From assembly GCF_040654195.1 (NCBI RefSeq), contig NZ_JBFAHM010000017.1:1-64000 (forward strand): 64,000 bases of DNA, read 5' to 3'. This stretch comes from Hamadaea sp013361475 (GTDB taxonomy: Bacteria; Actinomycetota; Actinomycetes; Mycobacteriales; Micromonosporaceae). The notes below the pieces were generated by a model that was not told the origin of the DNA, ran no database searches, and saw nothing but the letters and a program-made list of their open reading frames with translations. The translations under genes were made by a program, and so were the position numbers. This document shows positions 49,488 to 58,739 of this stretch, piece after piece (position 1 is the stretch's first letter; each line of letters opens with the position of its first letter).

Positions 49488-50831
49488 ATGACCCTGATCG
49501 ACTTGGATGCGCCGCCGCCCCCGACGCCCGCCGGGGAACGACCGGCCCGGCTGGCCGGCGTACGCGCGGCGCTGCGACGGCAGCGGACCGCCGTCGTCGG
49601 TGGAACGCTGCTGGCCCTGGTGCTCGCCACACAGGCGGCCGCGGCTCCAGGCGTACCGGCGGTGGCGCCGATCCGTCTGCCCCCGGTGTCGGTGGACGGC
49701 GACGTGCTGATCACGGGCGACCGGGCGTACGTCGTGACGGGGCAGGACTTCGAGCTGCGGGCGTACTCGCTGGCCAGCGGGCGGCAGCTGTGGGCGTACC
49801 AGTCGGGGCGGCCGATCGAGGAGCTGCGCGACGCCGGTGACCTGGTGCTCGTGGTGAGCCCACAGATCACCCGGGTCGGCGCGAACCAATCGCCGGAGAT
49901 CACGCCCGGGCTGATCGCCGCGCTCGACGGTGTCACCGGGGCGAAGCGCTGGGAGCATCGGGGAGCCCTGGTGCTGCCCGGTACGCCGGCCTCTGGCGTC
50001 CTCGTAGTACAGGACGACACCGGGCTCGTCGGGCTGACTTCCGGCGACGGGCACGTGATCTGGCGCAATGGAGACGGTCAGCCCTATCCGGCGTACACGC
50101 CCGCCGCGGAGATTCTGATCGGGACCTTCGTGGCCGACGAGCCCGGGTCCCCCGAGGGACGGACGCAGCTCGGCCGGCTGGATTCACTGACGGGCCGAGT
50201 CACGCCGGTGGGCTCGCTGCCGCTGACGGCCATGGCGTTGATGGCCGTCGGTTTGTCCGACGTGCTGGTGTTGGACGGGCGTGCCGGGCTGTCGTATGGG
50301 CTTGCCGTCGCCGGAGCTGATCCCACGGCGGTCATGAGGGTCACCACGGTGGCGGCTAGCGCTTCGATGGAGATCGCCGGCGATCCTCGCTGTGGCCGGT
50401 TGGTGTGCCTGGTCGCAGGCCCGGAGTTGGTGGCCGTCGACCTGAAGGCCCAGGCGACGGTCTGGCGGCGGGCCGGCGCATGGACCGGTGTCCAGATCGA
50501 GGTGGGGGACGCGACCCTGCTGCCGCTGATACCCGCGCAGTCGATGGCGACGGCGCTGGTGGACGCCGCGACCGGGCAGACGCGGGCCGACTTGGGAGTG
50601 TGGCGGGTCGCCGGAGTGGTCGAAGATCGGATCTACACCTTGTTCGAACCGAAACGCGGGGGCCGGGCGTGGCTCGGCGTGGTCGAGGGAAGCCGGGTTC
50701 GCGCCGTCGCCGACCTCGCCGACGCCCGCAACTGCCGGGTCGGCGCCGGCTGGCTGCTCTGCACCGGCGACGGCACCTCGGGCACTCGTGCCTGGCGGCT
50801 CACGGAGGCCGGCTTGACCGGAATAAAGTAA
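49488..50831 (+). CDS. Membrane-anchored PQQ-like beta-propeller protein
   Basis: A 447-residue protein. A Pro-rich cytoplasmic start and basic patch lead to one transmembrane helix (about 38-58), then an extracellular domain with repeated blades such as AYVVTGQDFELRAYSLASG, VLVVQDDTGLVGLTSGDG and LVCLVAGPELVAVDLKA. This is the PQQ/WD-like propeller pattern without evident catalytic motifs. Cys pairs near 350 and 425 could form disulfides. It may be a scaffold or sensor at the surface. The ATG at 49488 was chosen. Confidence 0.8.
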   Translation: MTLIDLDAPPPPTPAGERPARLAGVRAALRRQRTAVVGGTLLALVLATQAAAAPGVPAVAPIRLPPVSVDGDVLITGDRAYVVTGQDFELRAYSLASGRQLWAYQSGRPIEELRDAGDLVLVVSPQITRVGANQSPEITPGLIAALDGVTGAKRWEHRGALVLPGTPASGVLVVQDDTGLVGLTSGDGHVIWRNGDGQPYPAYTPAAEILIGTFVADEPGSPEGRTQLGRLDSLTGRVTPVGSLPLTAMALMAVGLSDVLVLDGRAGLSYGLAVAGADPTAVMRVTTVAASASMEIAGDPRCGRLVCLVAGPELVAVDLKAQATVWRRAGAWTGVQIEVGDATLLPLIPAQSMATALVDAATGQTRADLGVWRVAGVVEDRIYTLFEPKRGGRAWLGVVEGSRVRAVADLADARNCRVGAGWLLCTGDGTSGTRAWRLTEAGLTGIK

Positions 50832-50849
50832 GCGCGCATACTATCTGTC

Positions 50850-51263
50850 ATGGAGAGGTACTGGCTGGGAGTCGTCTGCCGCGACCACGTACGCCGCGGC
50901 ACCGGACTGGGCATCGCCCAACTTGGGCACGGCAGACGGGACGGGCTGGCCCGGCTGTCGCCGGGGGACTGGCTGGTCTACTACTCGCCCCGCACCGGCC
51001 TGCGCGGCGGTACGCCACTCCAGGCGTTCACCGCGATCGGGGAAGTGGCCGACGACGAGATCTGGCAAGCCGACGAGGGAGACTTCCACCCGTGGCGTCG
51101 TAGGGTGTCCTACGTGGAGGACGCACGGGAGACCCGCATCATGGATCTCGATCTGGCTTTGACCCGCGAGCGCAACTGGGGCTACCAGTTGCGCCGCGGA
51201 TTGGTGGAGCTGTCCGAGGCGGACTTCGCGGTGATCCGGTCCGCCCTGGCGGGCCATCGGTGA
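50850..51263 (+). CDS. EVE-domain protein (PUA-like fold)
   Basis: A 137-residue protein of the EVE/UPF0310 family: ERYWLGVVCRDHVRRG, then LARLSPGDWLVYYSPRTGL and WRRRVSYVEDA. EVE domains fold like PUA and YTH and bind modified bases; they are often found with restriction or defence systems, but no such genes are adjacent. It overlaps the MarR gene by four bases (GTGA). Confidence 0.88.
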   Translation: MERYWLGVVCRDHVRRGTGLGIAQLGHGRRDGLARLSPGDWLVYYSPRTGLRGGTPLQAFTAIGEVADDEIWQADEGDFHPWRRRVSYVEDARETRIMDLDLALTRERNWGYQLRRGLVELSEADFAVIRSALAGHR

Positions 51264-51703
51264 GCGGCCTCGACACCGAGTTCCGCAGCGCCGACGAGAG
51301 CCCCGGGCTGCTGCTGTGGCAGGTGACGAACCAGTGGCAGGCCGCCATCCGCGCCGCGCTCAAACCGTTCGGCCTGACGCACGTGCAATTCGTGCTGCTC
51401 GCGGCGCTGACCTGGCTGCAGGACTCGGGACCGGTCACCCAGAAGGCATTGGCCGACCTGGCGGTCACCGACCCGATGATGACCTCCCAGGTGCTGCGCG
51501 CGCTGGAGGGCCGGGCCCTCGTCCACCGCCCGCCCCATCCGCAGGACCGGCGGGCGCGGGCGCTCGAGGCGACCGAAGAGGGCCGGGCTCTGGTCAACCG
51601 GGCCATCGTCGCCGTCGAGGCGTGTGACCGGGAGTTCTTCGGCGCTCTCGGCGACGGCGTGGAGCGCTTCGCCGGAGCGCTGCGGGCGCTGCGCCGCCCG
51701 TAG
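51260..51703 (+). CDS. MarR-family transcriptional regulator
   Basis: A 147-residue winged-helix repressor. The dimer helix precedes FGLTHVQFVLLAAL; the recognition helix is TQKALADLAVTDPMMTSQVL, and the wing ends RPPHPQDRRARALEATEEG. It starts at GTG 51260 within the EVE-gene stop, so the EVE protein and regulator are coupled. The ligand is unknown. Confidence 0.92.
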   Translation: MSGLDTEFRSADESPGLLLWQVTNQWQAAIRAALKPFGLTHVQFVLLAALTWLQDSGPVTQKALADLAVTDPMMTSQVLRALEGRALVHRPPHPQDRRARALEATEEGRALVNRAIVAVEACDREFFGALGDGVERFAGALRALRRP

Positions 51704-51753
51704 GACGCGGAAACGCGAGTTTACGTCAGCTTGACCGGGGGAAACCCTGGACC

Positions 51754-51897
51754 GTGGATTTCTTACTTTGGATCATCGCAGTAATCCTCGTGATCGCCGG
51801 CGTGTTCGCTCTGATCCGGCGGCAGATCATCTGGGGCATCGTGCTCATCGTTCTCGGCCTGCTGGTCGGGCCGGGTGGCGTCAGCCTGTTCAGTTGA
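51754..51897 (+). CDS. GPGG-motif small membrane protein
   Basis: A 47-residue protein from GTG 51754 to TGA 51895-51897. Two hydrophobic helices (LLWIIAVILVIAGVFALI and IIWGIVLIVLGLLV) are joined by RRQ, and the end is GPGGVSLFS. This matches a widespread actinobacterial small membrane protein marked by the GPGG motif, of unknown function. GGGGGAAA lies upstream of the start. It follows the MarR gene by 50 bp. Confidence 0.85.
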   Translation: MDFLLWIIAVILVIAGVFALIRRQIIWGIVLIVLGLLVGPGGVSLFS

Positions 51898-51937
51898 CGC
51901 GGGGGGCCGGCTGACGCGTGGGATCAGCCGGCCCCAG

Positions 51938-52780
51938 TCACGGCCATCCGGCGCCCGGCACGTCCACGTCGACGGCGAGCACCTGGCCGCTGCCGGGCCG
52001 CACCGGTTGAGCCTCGGTCATGCCCTGCCAGACCGCCGTCACGATGAACAACGTGGTACCCGCTGGACCGCCGAGCGCGCAAGCGAATCCGCCCCGATCC
52101 AGGTCGATCGTCTGCCGGACCTCGCCGCCTTCAGCCACGCGTACGCACCGGCGGTTGGGCACGTCGGCGTACCAGACGGCGTTCTGGGCGTCGAGACAGA
52201 TGCCGTCCGGCGCTCCGTCGCCGAGATCCGCCCAGATCCGTCGATTCTCGAGGGTCCCGTCCGCCCCGATGTCGAAGCCCAGAAGACAGTTGCGGAACGA
52301 GTCGGCGACGATGAGCGTCGAGTTGTCCGCCGTTACCGCCATTCCGTTGGGAAACAGGACGTCGTCGGCGACCTCGCGTAGGCCGCCGTCCGGGGTCACC
52401 AGCGACACCCCGCCCGGCCGGACCTCCTCGCCGGCCATCGGATCGAAGCCCGCCCGGTTCACGTAGACGTTGCCCCGCCCATCGGCGACCACGTCGTTCC
52501 AGCCCGGACGGCCGAGGTCGGCGTACCTCGTCAGGCCCCCGTCCCCGGCCTGGACGAGCAGCCGCCCCTCGGCCGACGAGACGATCACCATCCGGCCGTC
52601 GGGCAGCCACGCTGTGCACAGGGGCAGCGACGGCACGCGCGCGACCACCTCGCTCTGGCCCGCCAGGTCAGTCGCGAGGATCTCACCGGCGGACCAGTCC
52701 GAGAAGTACAGCCGGCCGCCGTGCCATCGCGGGGACTCCACCAGCCCCCGGCCACCCAGCACCACCCGAGCCTCACTCAT
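51938..52780 (-). CDS. SMP-30/gluconolactonase-family protein
   Basis: A 280-residue six-bladed propeller. Metal ligands are suggested by LVESPRWHGGRLYFSD near the start (Glu), RPGWNDVVADGRGNVYVNR (Asn/Asp) and VLFPNGMAVTADNSTLIVAD (Asn/Asp). It probably opens sugar lactones or related esters in the cytosol. The ATG at 52780 starts MSEARVVLGG. It is divergent from an MFS gene across 89 bp. Confidence 0.9.
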   Translation of the reverse strand: MSEARVVLGGRGLVESPRWHGGRLYFSDWSAGEILATDLAGQSEVVARVPSLPLCTAWLPDGRMVIVSSAEGRLLVQAGDGGLTRYADLGRPGWNDVVADGRGNVYVNRAGFDPMAGEEVRPGGVSLVTPDGGLREVADDVLFPNGMAVTADNSTLIVADSFRNCLLGFDIGADGTLENRRIWADLGDGAPDGICLDAQNAVWYADVPNRRCVRVAEGGEVRQTIDLDRGGFACALGGPAGTTLFIVTAVWQGMTEAQPVRPGSGQVLAVDVDVPGAGWP

Positions 52781-52869
52781 CGCCGACCACCTCACTCATC
52801 CGTCTCACCTGCTTATACGAACGAGCCCCCGCCGAATCGACAACCGCCCCCACAGATACGGTCGCGATC

Positions 52870-54120
52870 ATGGAAAACACCCCTCGGGCCGCCCCCTGGC
52901 CGCTGGCCAGCCTTCTGCTGGTCGCCGCCGGGACCTTCCTCTCGGTCACCACCGAGATGCTGCCCATGGGCCTGCTCAGTTCCATCAGCCACGACCTGCG
53001 CGTGAGCGAGCCGTCGGTCGGGCTGCTCGTCACCGGGTACGCCCTCATGGTGGCCCTGTTCGCGGCCCCGCTCGGCCGGGCGACCGCCCGCCTCCCGCGG
53101 CGTGCGCTGTTCGTCGGCACCCTCGTCGCGTACGCCGGAAGCAGCGTCTTGATGGCGGTGAGCACGGCCTACCCGATCGCGGCCGTCGCACGCCTGCTCG
53201 GCGGGCTGACCCACGGGGTGTTCTGGGCGATGGTCGCCGGATACGTGGCGCGCCTGGTTCCGCCGGAGCGGCTCGGCCGGGCGGTGACCATCGTGTTCAG
53301 CGGCGGAACCGTGGCCGTCCTGGTCGGAGTCCCGCTGGGGACCGGGCTCGGAGTGGCGATCGGCTGGCGGGCGTCGTTCCTGGCGCTCTCCGGGGCGACC
53401 GCGCTCGTCGCACTGGTCGCGTCGCGTCTGCTGCCGCCGATGCCGGGCGAGACCTCCGCAACCGAGACCAGTCTGGTACGCGTACTGCGAACGCCGTCCG
53501 TGACCGTCGTCGCGGTCACCACGGCGCTGACCATGCTCGGCTACTTCGCCTTCTACACCTACATCTCGCCGTTCCTGCAGGCATCTGGGGTCGCCGAGAA
53601 GACGCTCGGCCCGGCGTTGTTCGGCTACGGCGTCGCCGGGGCGGTCGGCTTGTTCCTGGCCGGGATGCTGGTCGATCGGCGACCGCGGCTGGCGATGCTG
53701 TCCGGCGGCGGCATCCTCACCGCGGCGCTCGTCTTCCTCGCCGGCGCCCCTGACGGGCCCGTGCTCGCCGTCGCCGGGGTCATGGTGGCCGGGCTCGCCC
53801 TGAACGGGCTGGCCGTACTGGTGCAGGCCGCCATCCTGCGCGCAGCCCCGCCGCAGGCGGGGGACACCGCGTCGGCGCTCAACGCCTCGGCGTTCAACCT
53901 CGGCATCGGCGGTGGGGCGCTGCTCGGCGGGCAGGTCCTGGCCGGCTGGGGAACCGGTGCGCTGCCGGCGGTCGCAGCCGTGCTGACGGGGGCCGGACTG
54001 CTTGGCGTCCTTTATGGACGGCGCGACGGCTTCCCGGCCGTCATCGAGACGGTACGCCCGCCGGCCCCACGGTCGCCGGAGGATCGTCCCGCCGAGTACG
54101 GCGCTGGGCGTACCGGTTGA
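52870..54120 (+). CDS. MFS transporter (AraJ/DHA1 type)
   Basis: A 416-residue 12-helix transporter: SVTTEMLPMGLLSSISHDL in helix 1, LGRATARLPRRALFVGTLVA in the 2-3 loop, and LGGLTHGVFWAMVAGYVARLV in helix 4, like the AraJ/YdhP sugar-efflux branch. It is likely a proton-driven exporter. The substrate is unknown; SMP-30 next door could act on a related compound. It converges with the PaiB gene. Confidence 0.92.
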   Translation: MENTPRAAPWPLASLLLVAAGTFLSVTTEMLPMGLLSSISHDLRVSEPSVGLLVTGYALMVALFAAPLGRATARLPRRALFVGTLVAYAGSSVLMAVSTAYPIAAVARLLGGLTHGVFWAMVAGYVARLVPPERLGRAVTIVFSGGTVAVLVGVPLGTGLGVAIGWRASFLALSGATALVALVASRLLPPMPGETSATETSLVRVLRTPSVTVVAVTTALTMLGYFAFYTYISPFLQASGVAEKTLGPALFGYGVAGAVGLFLAGMLVDRRPRLAMLSGGGILTAALVFLAGAPDGPVLAVAGVMVAGLALNGLAVLVQAAILRAAPPQAGDTASALNASAFNLGIGGGALLGGQVLAGWGTGALPAVAAVLTGAGLLGVLYGRRDGFPAVIETVRPPAPRSPEDRPAEYGAGRTG

Positions 54121-54138
54121 TCTGACGCGGAGCGGCCG

Positions 54139-54762
54139 TCAGTGCCCGTTGTGAGCGCGCATCGCGGACGCCGCGGCGGTCTGGCCCTGGTCCGTCAGTC
54201 CGTCGATGACGCCGCCGACGTCGGCGGCCGAGCGGTTCTGGCTGAGCTTGGCCTTGGCCTCGACCCGTTGGATCACCAGCTCGACCCCGACGATGGCGCG
54301 TGCCTGACCGGCGACGAAGGCCGCCGGAGCGTCGTCCACCGACCACGGGTGCGCCCGGCCGGCCTCATGGTGGTCGGTCAGCCGCCGGACGAGCCCGGTC
54401 ACCCACTCGGCATCATCGTGGACGATCAACTCGCCGTAGACGTGGGCGGTCACGTAGTTCCACGTCGGCACGACCCGGCCGTGCTCGGCCTTGGTGGCAT
54501 ACCAGGAAGGGGAGACGTACGCGTCCGGGCCGCGCACGATCACCAGCGCCTCCCCGAGGACGGGCCGCTTCCACTGGTCGTTCGTCCGCGCGACGTGGCC
54601 GAGCAGCGCGCCGTGCTCGCCGACGGCCGGGTCGAACAGGAACGGGAGCATCGTCGCTATGAGTCCGTCCGGCGTCGCCGTGATCAGATCGGCCGCGCCA
54701 GGGTGACGAAGCAGCTCGCCGACGGTTGCGTCGTCTGCGGCGAAATGGCTGGGAATGTACAT
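54139..54762 (-). CDS. PaiB-type FMN-binding regulator
   Basis: A 207-residue protein of the PaiB/FMN-binding split-barrel family: MYIPSHFAADD, then LGHVARTNDQWKR, AYVSPSWYATKAEHGRVVPT and the C-terminal KAKLSQNRSAADVGGVIDGL. PaiB was described as a negative transcriptional regulator of sporulation and protease genes in Bacillus; here a flavin- or heme-binding role is more likely. Start ATG 54762. It diverges from the Csp gene. Confidence 0.92.
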   Translation of the reverse strand: MYIPSHFAADDATVGELLRHPGAADLITATPDGLIATMLPFLFDPAVGEHGALLGHVARTNDQWKRPVLGEALVIVRGPDAYVSPSWYATKAEHGRVVPTWNYVTAHVYGELIVHDDAEWVTGLVRRLTDHHEAGRAHPWSVDDAPAAFVAGQARAIVGVELVIQRVEAKAKLSQNRSAADVGGVIDGLTDQGQTAAASAMRAHNGH

Positions 54763-54852
54763 GGATGTCGTCCTCGCTCGAACGCCTGCGGCCTCCACCA
54801 GCCTGTCATACGGTGAGGGCTGACCTGACACCCGACGAGGGAGTGCCTGATC

Positions 54853-55206
54853 ATGGACTTGCACCACGACAACGGCACGATGGCGCAGGGCGTCTCGGCC
54901 GCACTGGAGTGTCACCGGATCTGCGAGGAGACCATCAACTACTGCCTCCAGCAGGGCGGGCGGCACGCGGAGGCGGCCCACATCCGGCTGCTGACCGACT
55001 GCGCCGACATCTGCCGCATGGCGGCCGACTTCATGGCCCGGTCGTCGGAGTTCCATCCGGCCATCTGCACCCTGTGCGCCGACGTCTGCCGCCAGTGCGC
55101 CGCCGCCTGCGAGGCGTTCGGCGACGACGTGCAGATGCAGCGCTGCGCCGACGCCTGCCGGGAGTGCGAGCGCTCCTGCCGCCAGATGGCGGCCGCGCAC
55201 GCCTGA
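54853..55206 (+). CDS. Four-helix-bundle copper-storage protein (Csp/DUF326)
   Basis: A 117-residue protein with 14 cysteines spaced along four helices (Cys20, 24, 31, 50, 54, 72, 75, 79, 82, 86, 98, 102, 105, 109), as in Csp copper-storage proteins, where cysteines line the bundle core and hold many Cu(I) ions. There is no signal peptide, so it is the cytosolic type. ATG 54853 fits. No other copper gene is nearby. Confidence 0.93.
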   Translation: MDLHHDNGTMAQGVSAALECHRICEETINYCLQQGGRHAEAAHIRLLTDCADICRMAADFMARSSEFHPAICTLCADVCRQCAAACEAFGDDVQMQRCADACRECERSCRQMAAAHA

Positions 55207-55244
55207 GGTGGCGGCCCGGGCCGGATCCGGGAATGCTTGCGGGC

Positions 55245-56078
55245 ATGACCTTCGCCATCGGCGGCACGCTGCCGGTAGACCGGCTCGGCTTCGGCGCCAT
55301 GCAGATCACAGGCCCGGGGATCTGGGGCCCGCCGCGCGACCACGACGAGGCGATCCGCGTCCTGCGCCGGGCGGTCGAGCTGGGCGTGACCTTCATCGAC
55401 ACCGCGGACTCCTACGGACCGGGCGTCTCCGAGGAACTGATCCGGGAGGCACTGCACCCGTACCCGGAGAATCTGGTGATCGCCACGAAGGCCGGGCTGG
55501 CGCGGACGGGACCGGACCAGTGGCATCCGCTCGGGCATCCGGCGTACCTGCGGCAGCAGGCCGAGCTGTCGCTGCGGCGGCTCGGACTGGAGCGGATCGA
55601 CCTGTTCCAGCTGCACCGCATCGACCCGGCGGTGCCGCTCGCCGATCAGCTCGGCGCGCTGACCGAACTGCAGAAGGACGGCAAGATCGGCCATATCGGA
55701 CTGTCGCAGGTCTCGGTCGCTGAGCTGCGGCAGGCCCGGGCGCATACCGACATCGCCACCGTCCAGAACCTCTACAACCTGGCCAACCGCCGGGCGGAGA
55801 CGGTGCTCGACTACTGCGAAGCGGAAGGACTCGGGTTCATCCCGTGGTTTCCGATCGCCACCGGTGAGCTGGCCCGGCCGGGCGGTCCGCTGGACGCCCT
55901 CGCGTCGGCGGCCGGGATCACGCCGGTCCAGTTCGCACTGGCCTGGCTGCTGCGCCGGTCGCCGGTGATGCTGCCCATTCCGGGCACCTCCTCGGTCGCG
56001 CACCTGGAGGAGAACCTGGGCGCGCGAGCCGTCGAGTTGACCGACGAACAGTTCAGCGCGGCCCTCGAGCTGTCGTGA
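55245..56078 (+). CDS. Aldo/keto reductase
   Basis: A 277-residue enzyme of the AKR (YdbC/PdxI-like) group: LGFGAMQITGPGIWG, the catalytic FIDTADSYGPG, VIATKAGL with the lysine, and LFQLHRIDP with the histidine; IPGTSSVAHLEENL binds the cofactor phosphate. It reduces aldehydes such as pyridoxal or sugars with NADPH. ATG 55245 was chosen; 55233 would add four residues. Its end overlaps the converging NAD(P)-binding gene by 26 bp. Confidence 0.92.
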   Translation: MTFAIGGTLPVDRLGFGAMQITGPGIWGPPRDHDEAIRVLRRAVELGVTFIDTADSYGPGVSEELIREALHPYPENLVIATKAGLARTGPDQWHPLGHPAYLRQQAELSLRRLGLERIDLFQLHRIDPAVPLADQLGALTELQKDGKIGHIGLSQVSVAELRQARAHTDIATVQNLYNLANRRAETVLDYCEAEGLGFIPWFPIATGELARPGGPLDALASAAGITPVQFALAWLLRRSPVMLPIPGTSSVAHLEENLGARAVELTDEQFSAALELS

Positions 56079-56853
56079 GGTACTCCACCCAGGTCTGGCG
56101 GCCGACCGCCTGATCCGGGGCCGTGATCGCACCGGCCGCGATGGCGTGCGCGGCCGCGCCCGGCAGCGGAATCGGCACCAGCGCCCGCCGCTTGCCCTTC
56201 ACCTGGAGGTAGTCGCGCACGAAGACGGCCATGTCGGCGACGACCGGCCCGGCGACCTCGGGGACCAGCCCGGCCGGATCGCCGCGGATCAGCTCGGCCA
56301 TGCGGTCGGCCACGGTCTGCACGTCGACCGGCTGGAACTTGAGCCCGCGGAAGGTGGGCACGACGGGAGACTTCGACAGGGCGCCCGCCACGGTCTCGAT
56401 CAGCTCGAAGAACTGGCTGGCCCGCAGAACCGTCCACGGCAGACCGGACTGCCGGACCACGCGCTCGGTCGCGAGCTTCATGGCGAAGTAGCCGAACAGC
56501 GTCCGGTCGATCCGGCTGCGCATGGGCACACGATCGGCGCCCACGACGGAGACCGACACGATGTGCGGCGCACCGGCCTTCTTGGCCGCCGCGACCAGCG
56601 TACGGGTCAGCGCTTCGTCGTCCTTCGGGCCGCCGGCGCAGTGGGCGATCACGTCCACTCCGGTCACCGCTTCGGCGATGCCGCGCCCCGTGGCGAGGTC
56701 GCCGACGACACGCTGGACGCCGGGTTCCCCCGGCGCGCCGGGTTTGGCGGGATGGCGGGACAGGATCCGGACCTCGTCGCCACTGCGGCGTACGCGGTCG
56801 GCGACCTGCCGGCCCAAGGTGCCGGTGCCGCCCGTGATCAAGACGAGGGCCAT
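56053..56853 (-). CDS. NmrA/SDR-type NAD(P)-binding protein
   Basis: A 266-residue atypical short-chain dehydrogenase: VLITGGTGTLGRQVADRVRR at the N-terminus, then VDVIAHCAGGP, MKLATERVVRQSGLPWTVLR and FELIETVAG. It lacks the classic YxxxK, as in NmrA-like or SDR5/7 proteins that sense NAD(P) or reduce quinones. The start is ATG 56853. It shares its 3' end with the aldo/keto reductase. Confidence 0.92.
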   Translation of the reverse strand: MALVLITGGTGTLGRQVADRVRRSGDEVRILSRHPAKPGAPGEPGVQRVVGDLATGRGIAEAVTGVDVIAHCAGGPKDDEALTRTLVAAAKKAGAPHIVSVSVVGADRVPMRSRIDRTLFGYFAMKLATERVVRQSGLPWTVLRASQFFELIETVAGALSKSPVVPTFRGLKFQPVDVQTVADRMAELIRGDPAGLVPEVAGPVVADMAVFVRDYLQVKGKRRALVPIPLPGAAAHAIAAGAITAPDQAVGRQTWVEYLTTARGPR

Positions 56854-56890
56854 GACGGCGAGCCTACTCGCGTACGCGGGCCGCGAAACG

Positions 56891-57400
56891 TCATTCGTCC
56901 AGCGACAGCATGACCTTGCGCAGCAGCGCGTTGAGCTGGACCAGCTCCTTTTCGGTCAGCGCGGACAGCAGCCGGTTCTCCCGTTCCAGGCCTTCGGTGA
57001 GGTGCCGCTGCCAGACCGTACGCCCCGCCGCCGTGGGCCGGATCAGCACGCGGCGGCGGTCGTTCGGCTCGCTCTCCCGGGTGATGAGCCCGGCGCTCGC
57101 CAGCCGGTCCAGCCGGCTCGTCATCGCGGCCCGGGTGACCGCGGTCGCCTCGGCCAGCTGGCCTGGCGTCGCCTCATTCGGGTACGGCTGCACCATCAGC
57201 GCGTGCAGCGTCTTGTAGTCCTCGATGGTGAACTCGGAGTCGGCGAACGCGGCCACGTCGTCGCGGCGCATCCGGCGCAGGATGTGTCCCATCCGGATCA
57301 CCGCCGCCTCGACCTCGGGGGAGAAGGCCGGGTCGTCGCGGAGATAGTCGGCCCAGCGTGCGACGTGATGATCGGCGGCGTCCCGATCCGGTGTGCTCAT
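56891..57400 (-). CDS. MarR-family repressor of the divergent MFS gene
   Basis: A 169-residue MarR protein: FTIEDYKTLHALM, recognition helix TPGQLAEATAVTRAAMTSRLDR, wing EPNDRRRVLIRPTAAG. The C-terminal helices form the dimer. It diverges from an MFS transporter with a palindromic site between, so it most likely represses both genes until the exported compound appears. Confidence 0.92.
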   Translation of the reverse strand: MSTPDRDAADHHVARWADYLRDDPAFSPEVEAAVIRMGHILRRMRRDDVAAFADSEFTIEDYKTLHALMVQPYPNEATPGQLAEATAVTRAAMTSRLDRLASAGLITRESEPNDRRRVLIRPTAAGRTVWQRHLTEGLERENRLLSALTEKELVQLNALLRKVMLSLDE

Positions 57401-57440
57401 CTCCCCATGATGTCAGCTTCCGACGACGTCTGATAATTAG

Positions 57441-57470
57441 TTGTCAAATAGTTCGACGCTGAACTACCGT
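57441..57470 (+). promoter_or_regulatory. MFS promoter with MarR-type operator
   Basis: TTGTCA (57441-57446), 18 bases, then TACCGT (57465-57470) reads as a promoter toward the MFS gene. Between the hexamers lies a perfect palindrome TAGTTC-GACGCT-GAACTA (57449-57466). A repressor bound there would block the polymerase. Confidence 0.6.
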
Positions 57471-57476
57471 GCGGGC

Positions 57477-58724
57477 ATGAGACGAATGAGCCGCGACTTC
57501 CGCATGCTGGCCCTGGGACAGGGACTGTCCTGGCTGGGCAACGGTTTCCAGACCGTCGCCCTCGCGGTGGCGATCCTGCTCGCCGGCGGCGGAGCCGGCG
57601 ACCTCGGCCTGGTCATGGCCGCGTCGGTCGTCGCGATGCTGGCCGGCACCCTCTTCGGCGGCGTCTGGGCCGACCGGATGCAGCCCCAGCGGGTCATGGT
57701 GCTCTCCGACATCGTCCGCGCCGCCGCCGCGACCGGCATCGCGCTCGTCTTCGGCACCGGCCACTATGCGCTGCCGCTGATCATGGTGCTCGCCGCGGCC
57801 TCCGCCGGAGCCGGGGCGTTCTTCGGCCCCGCATTCACCTCCCTCAAGCCGATGCTCGTCCCCGCCGACCAGCGGCAGGCCGCCAACGCGACCCTCAGCC
57901 TGCTCCAGACCTCGTGCGCGGTCCTCGGCCCGGCACTCGGCGGTCTCGTGGTCGCCCGGTTCGGCGCCACCACCGGCTTCACCGTCAACGCGATCAGCTT
58001 CGTCGTCTCCACAGTGACCGCGCTGCTCATCCGCGTCCGCGTCACCCGCCCGCCCCGCGAGGGGATGCTGCGCGAACTCGGCGCGGGCTGGCTGGAGATC
58101 CGGCGACGCGACTGGCTGCTGGTGGGAGTACTGGCGGCCACGGTCTATCACATCGCCAACGGCGTGGTCCTCGTCCTCGTGCAGGTCCTGGCGATCGAAC
58201 GGCTCGGCGGCGCGAGCGCGGCCGGTCTCGTGGCGGCGGCCGAAGGACTCGGCGGCGTGGTCGGCGCGGCCGTCGGCATGCGCTTCAAACCCCGGCGGCT
58301 CCTGCGCGCGGGCTGGCTGACCCTGCTGCTGATGCCGGTCTGGGTCCTCGTCTACGTCTGGCCCGGCGTCCTCACCGCCGTCGCGGCCGGAGCCGTCGTC
58401 GGATACGCCGGACTGGCCTTCTTCTCCGTCGCCTGGGACACCGCGCTGCAGGATCACATCCCGCACGACCGGCTGGCCCGGGTCGCCTCGTGGGACATGC
58501 TGACCTCGTTCCTCGCCATGCCGATCGGCAACGCCCTCGCCGGACCGCTGGCCTCAACCTTCGGCTACGACCCCGTGCTGACGGTCTGCGCGCTCGTCCT
58601 GCTCGGAGCCGGGATCGCGCCCTTGGCGGTCGCCGGTACGCGCCGCCTCGTCCGCTCCACTGTGGAGATCGCGCCGACGCCCCGGCCGTCGCCCGAGTCC
58701 GCCGAGGCCGGTATTCCCTCGTGA
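57477..58724 (+). CDS. MFS transporter (macrolide-efflux-like)
   Basis: A 415-residue 12-helix transporter of the MefA/TetV-like MFS_3 group: LALGQGLSWLGNGFQTVALA, GVWADRMQPQRVMVLSDIVR and PADQRQAANATLSLLQTSCAV are its marks. It is probably a drug or metabolite exporter. The start is ATG 57477, after the operator region. A strong hairpin 15 bp past its stop probably ends the transcript. Confidence 0.92.
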   Translation: MRRMSRDFRMLALGQGLSWLGNGFQTVALAVAILLAGGGAGDLGLVMAASVVAMLAGTLFGGVWADRMQPQRVMVLSDIVRAAAATGIALVFGTGHYALPLIMVLAAASAGAGAFFGPAFTSLKPMLVPADQRQAANATLSLLQTSCAVLGPALGGLVVARFGATTGFTVNAISFVVSTVTALLIRVRVTRPPREGMLRELGAGWLEIRRRDWLLVGVLAATVYHIANGVVLVLVQVLAIERLGGASAAGLVAAAEGLGGVVGAAVGMRFKPRRLLRAGWLTLLLMPVWVLVYVWPGVLTAVAAGAVVGYAGLAFFSVAWDTALQDHIPHDRLARVASWDMLTSFLAMPIGNALAGPLASTFGYDPVLTVCALVLLGAGIAPLAVAGTRRLVRSTVEIAPTPRPSPESAEAGIPS

Positions 58725-58739
58725 CCCTGCGATCCTGCT

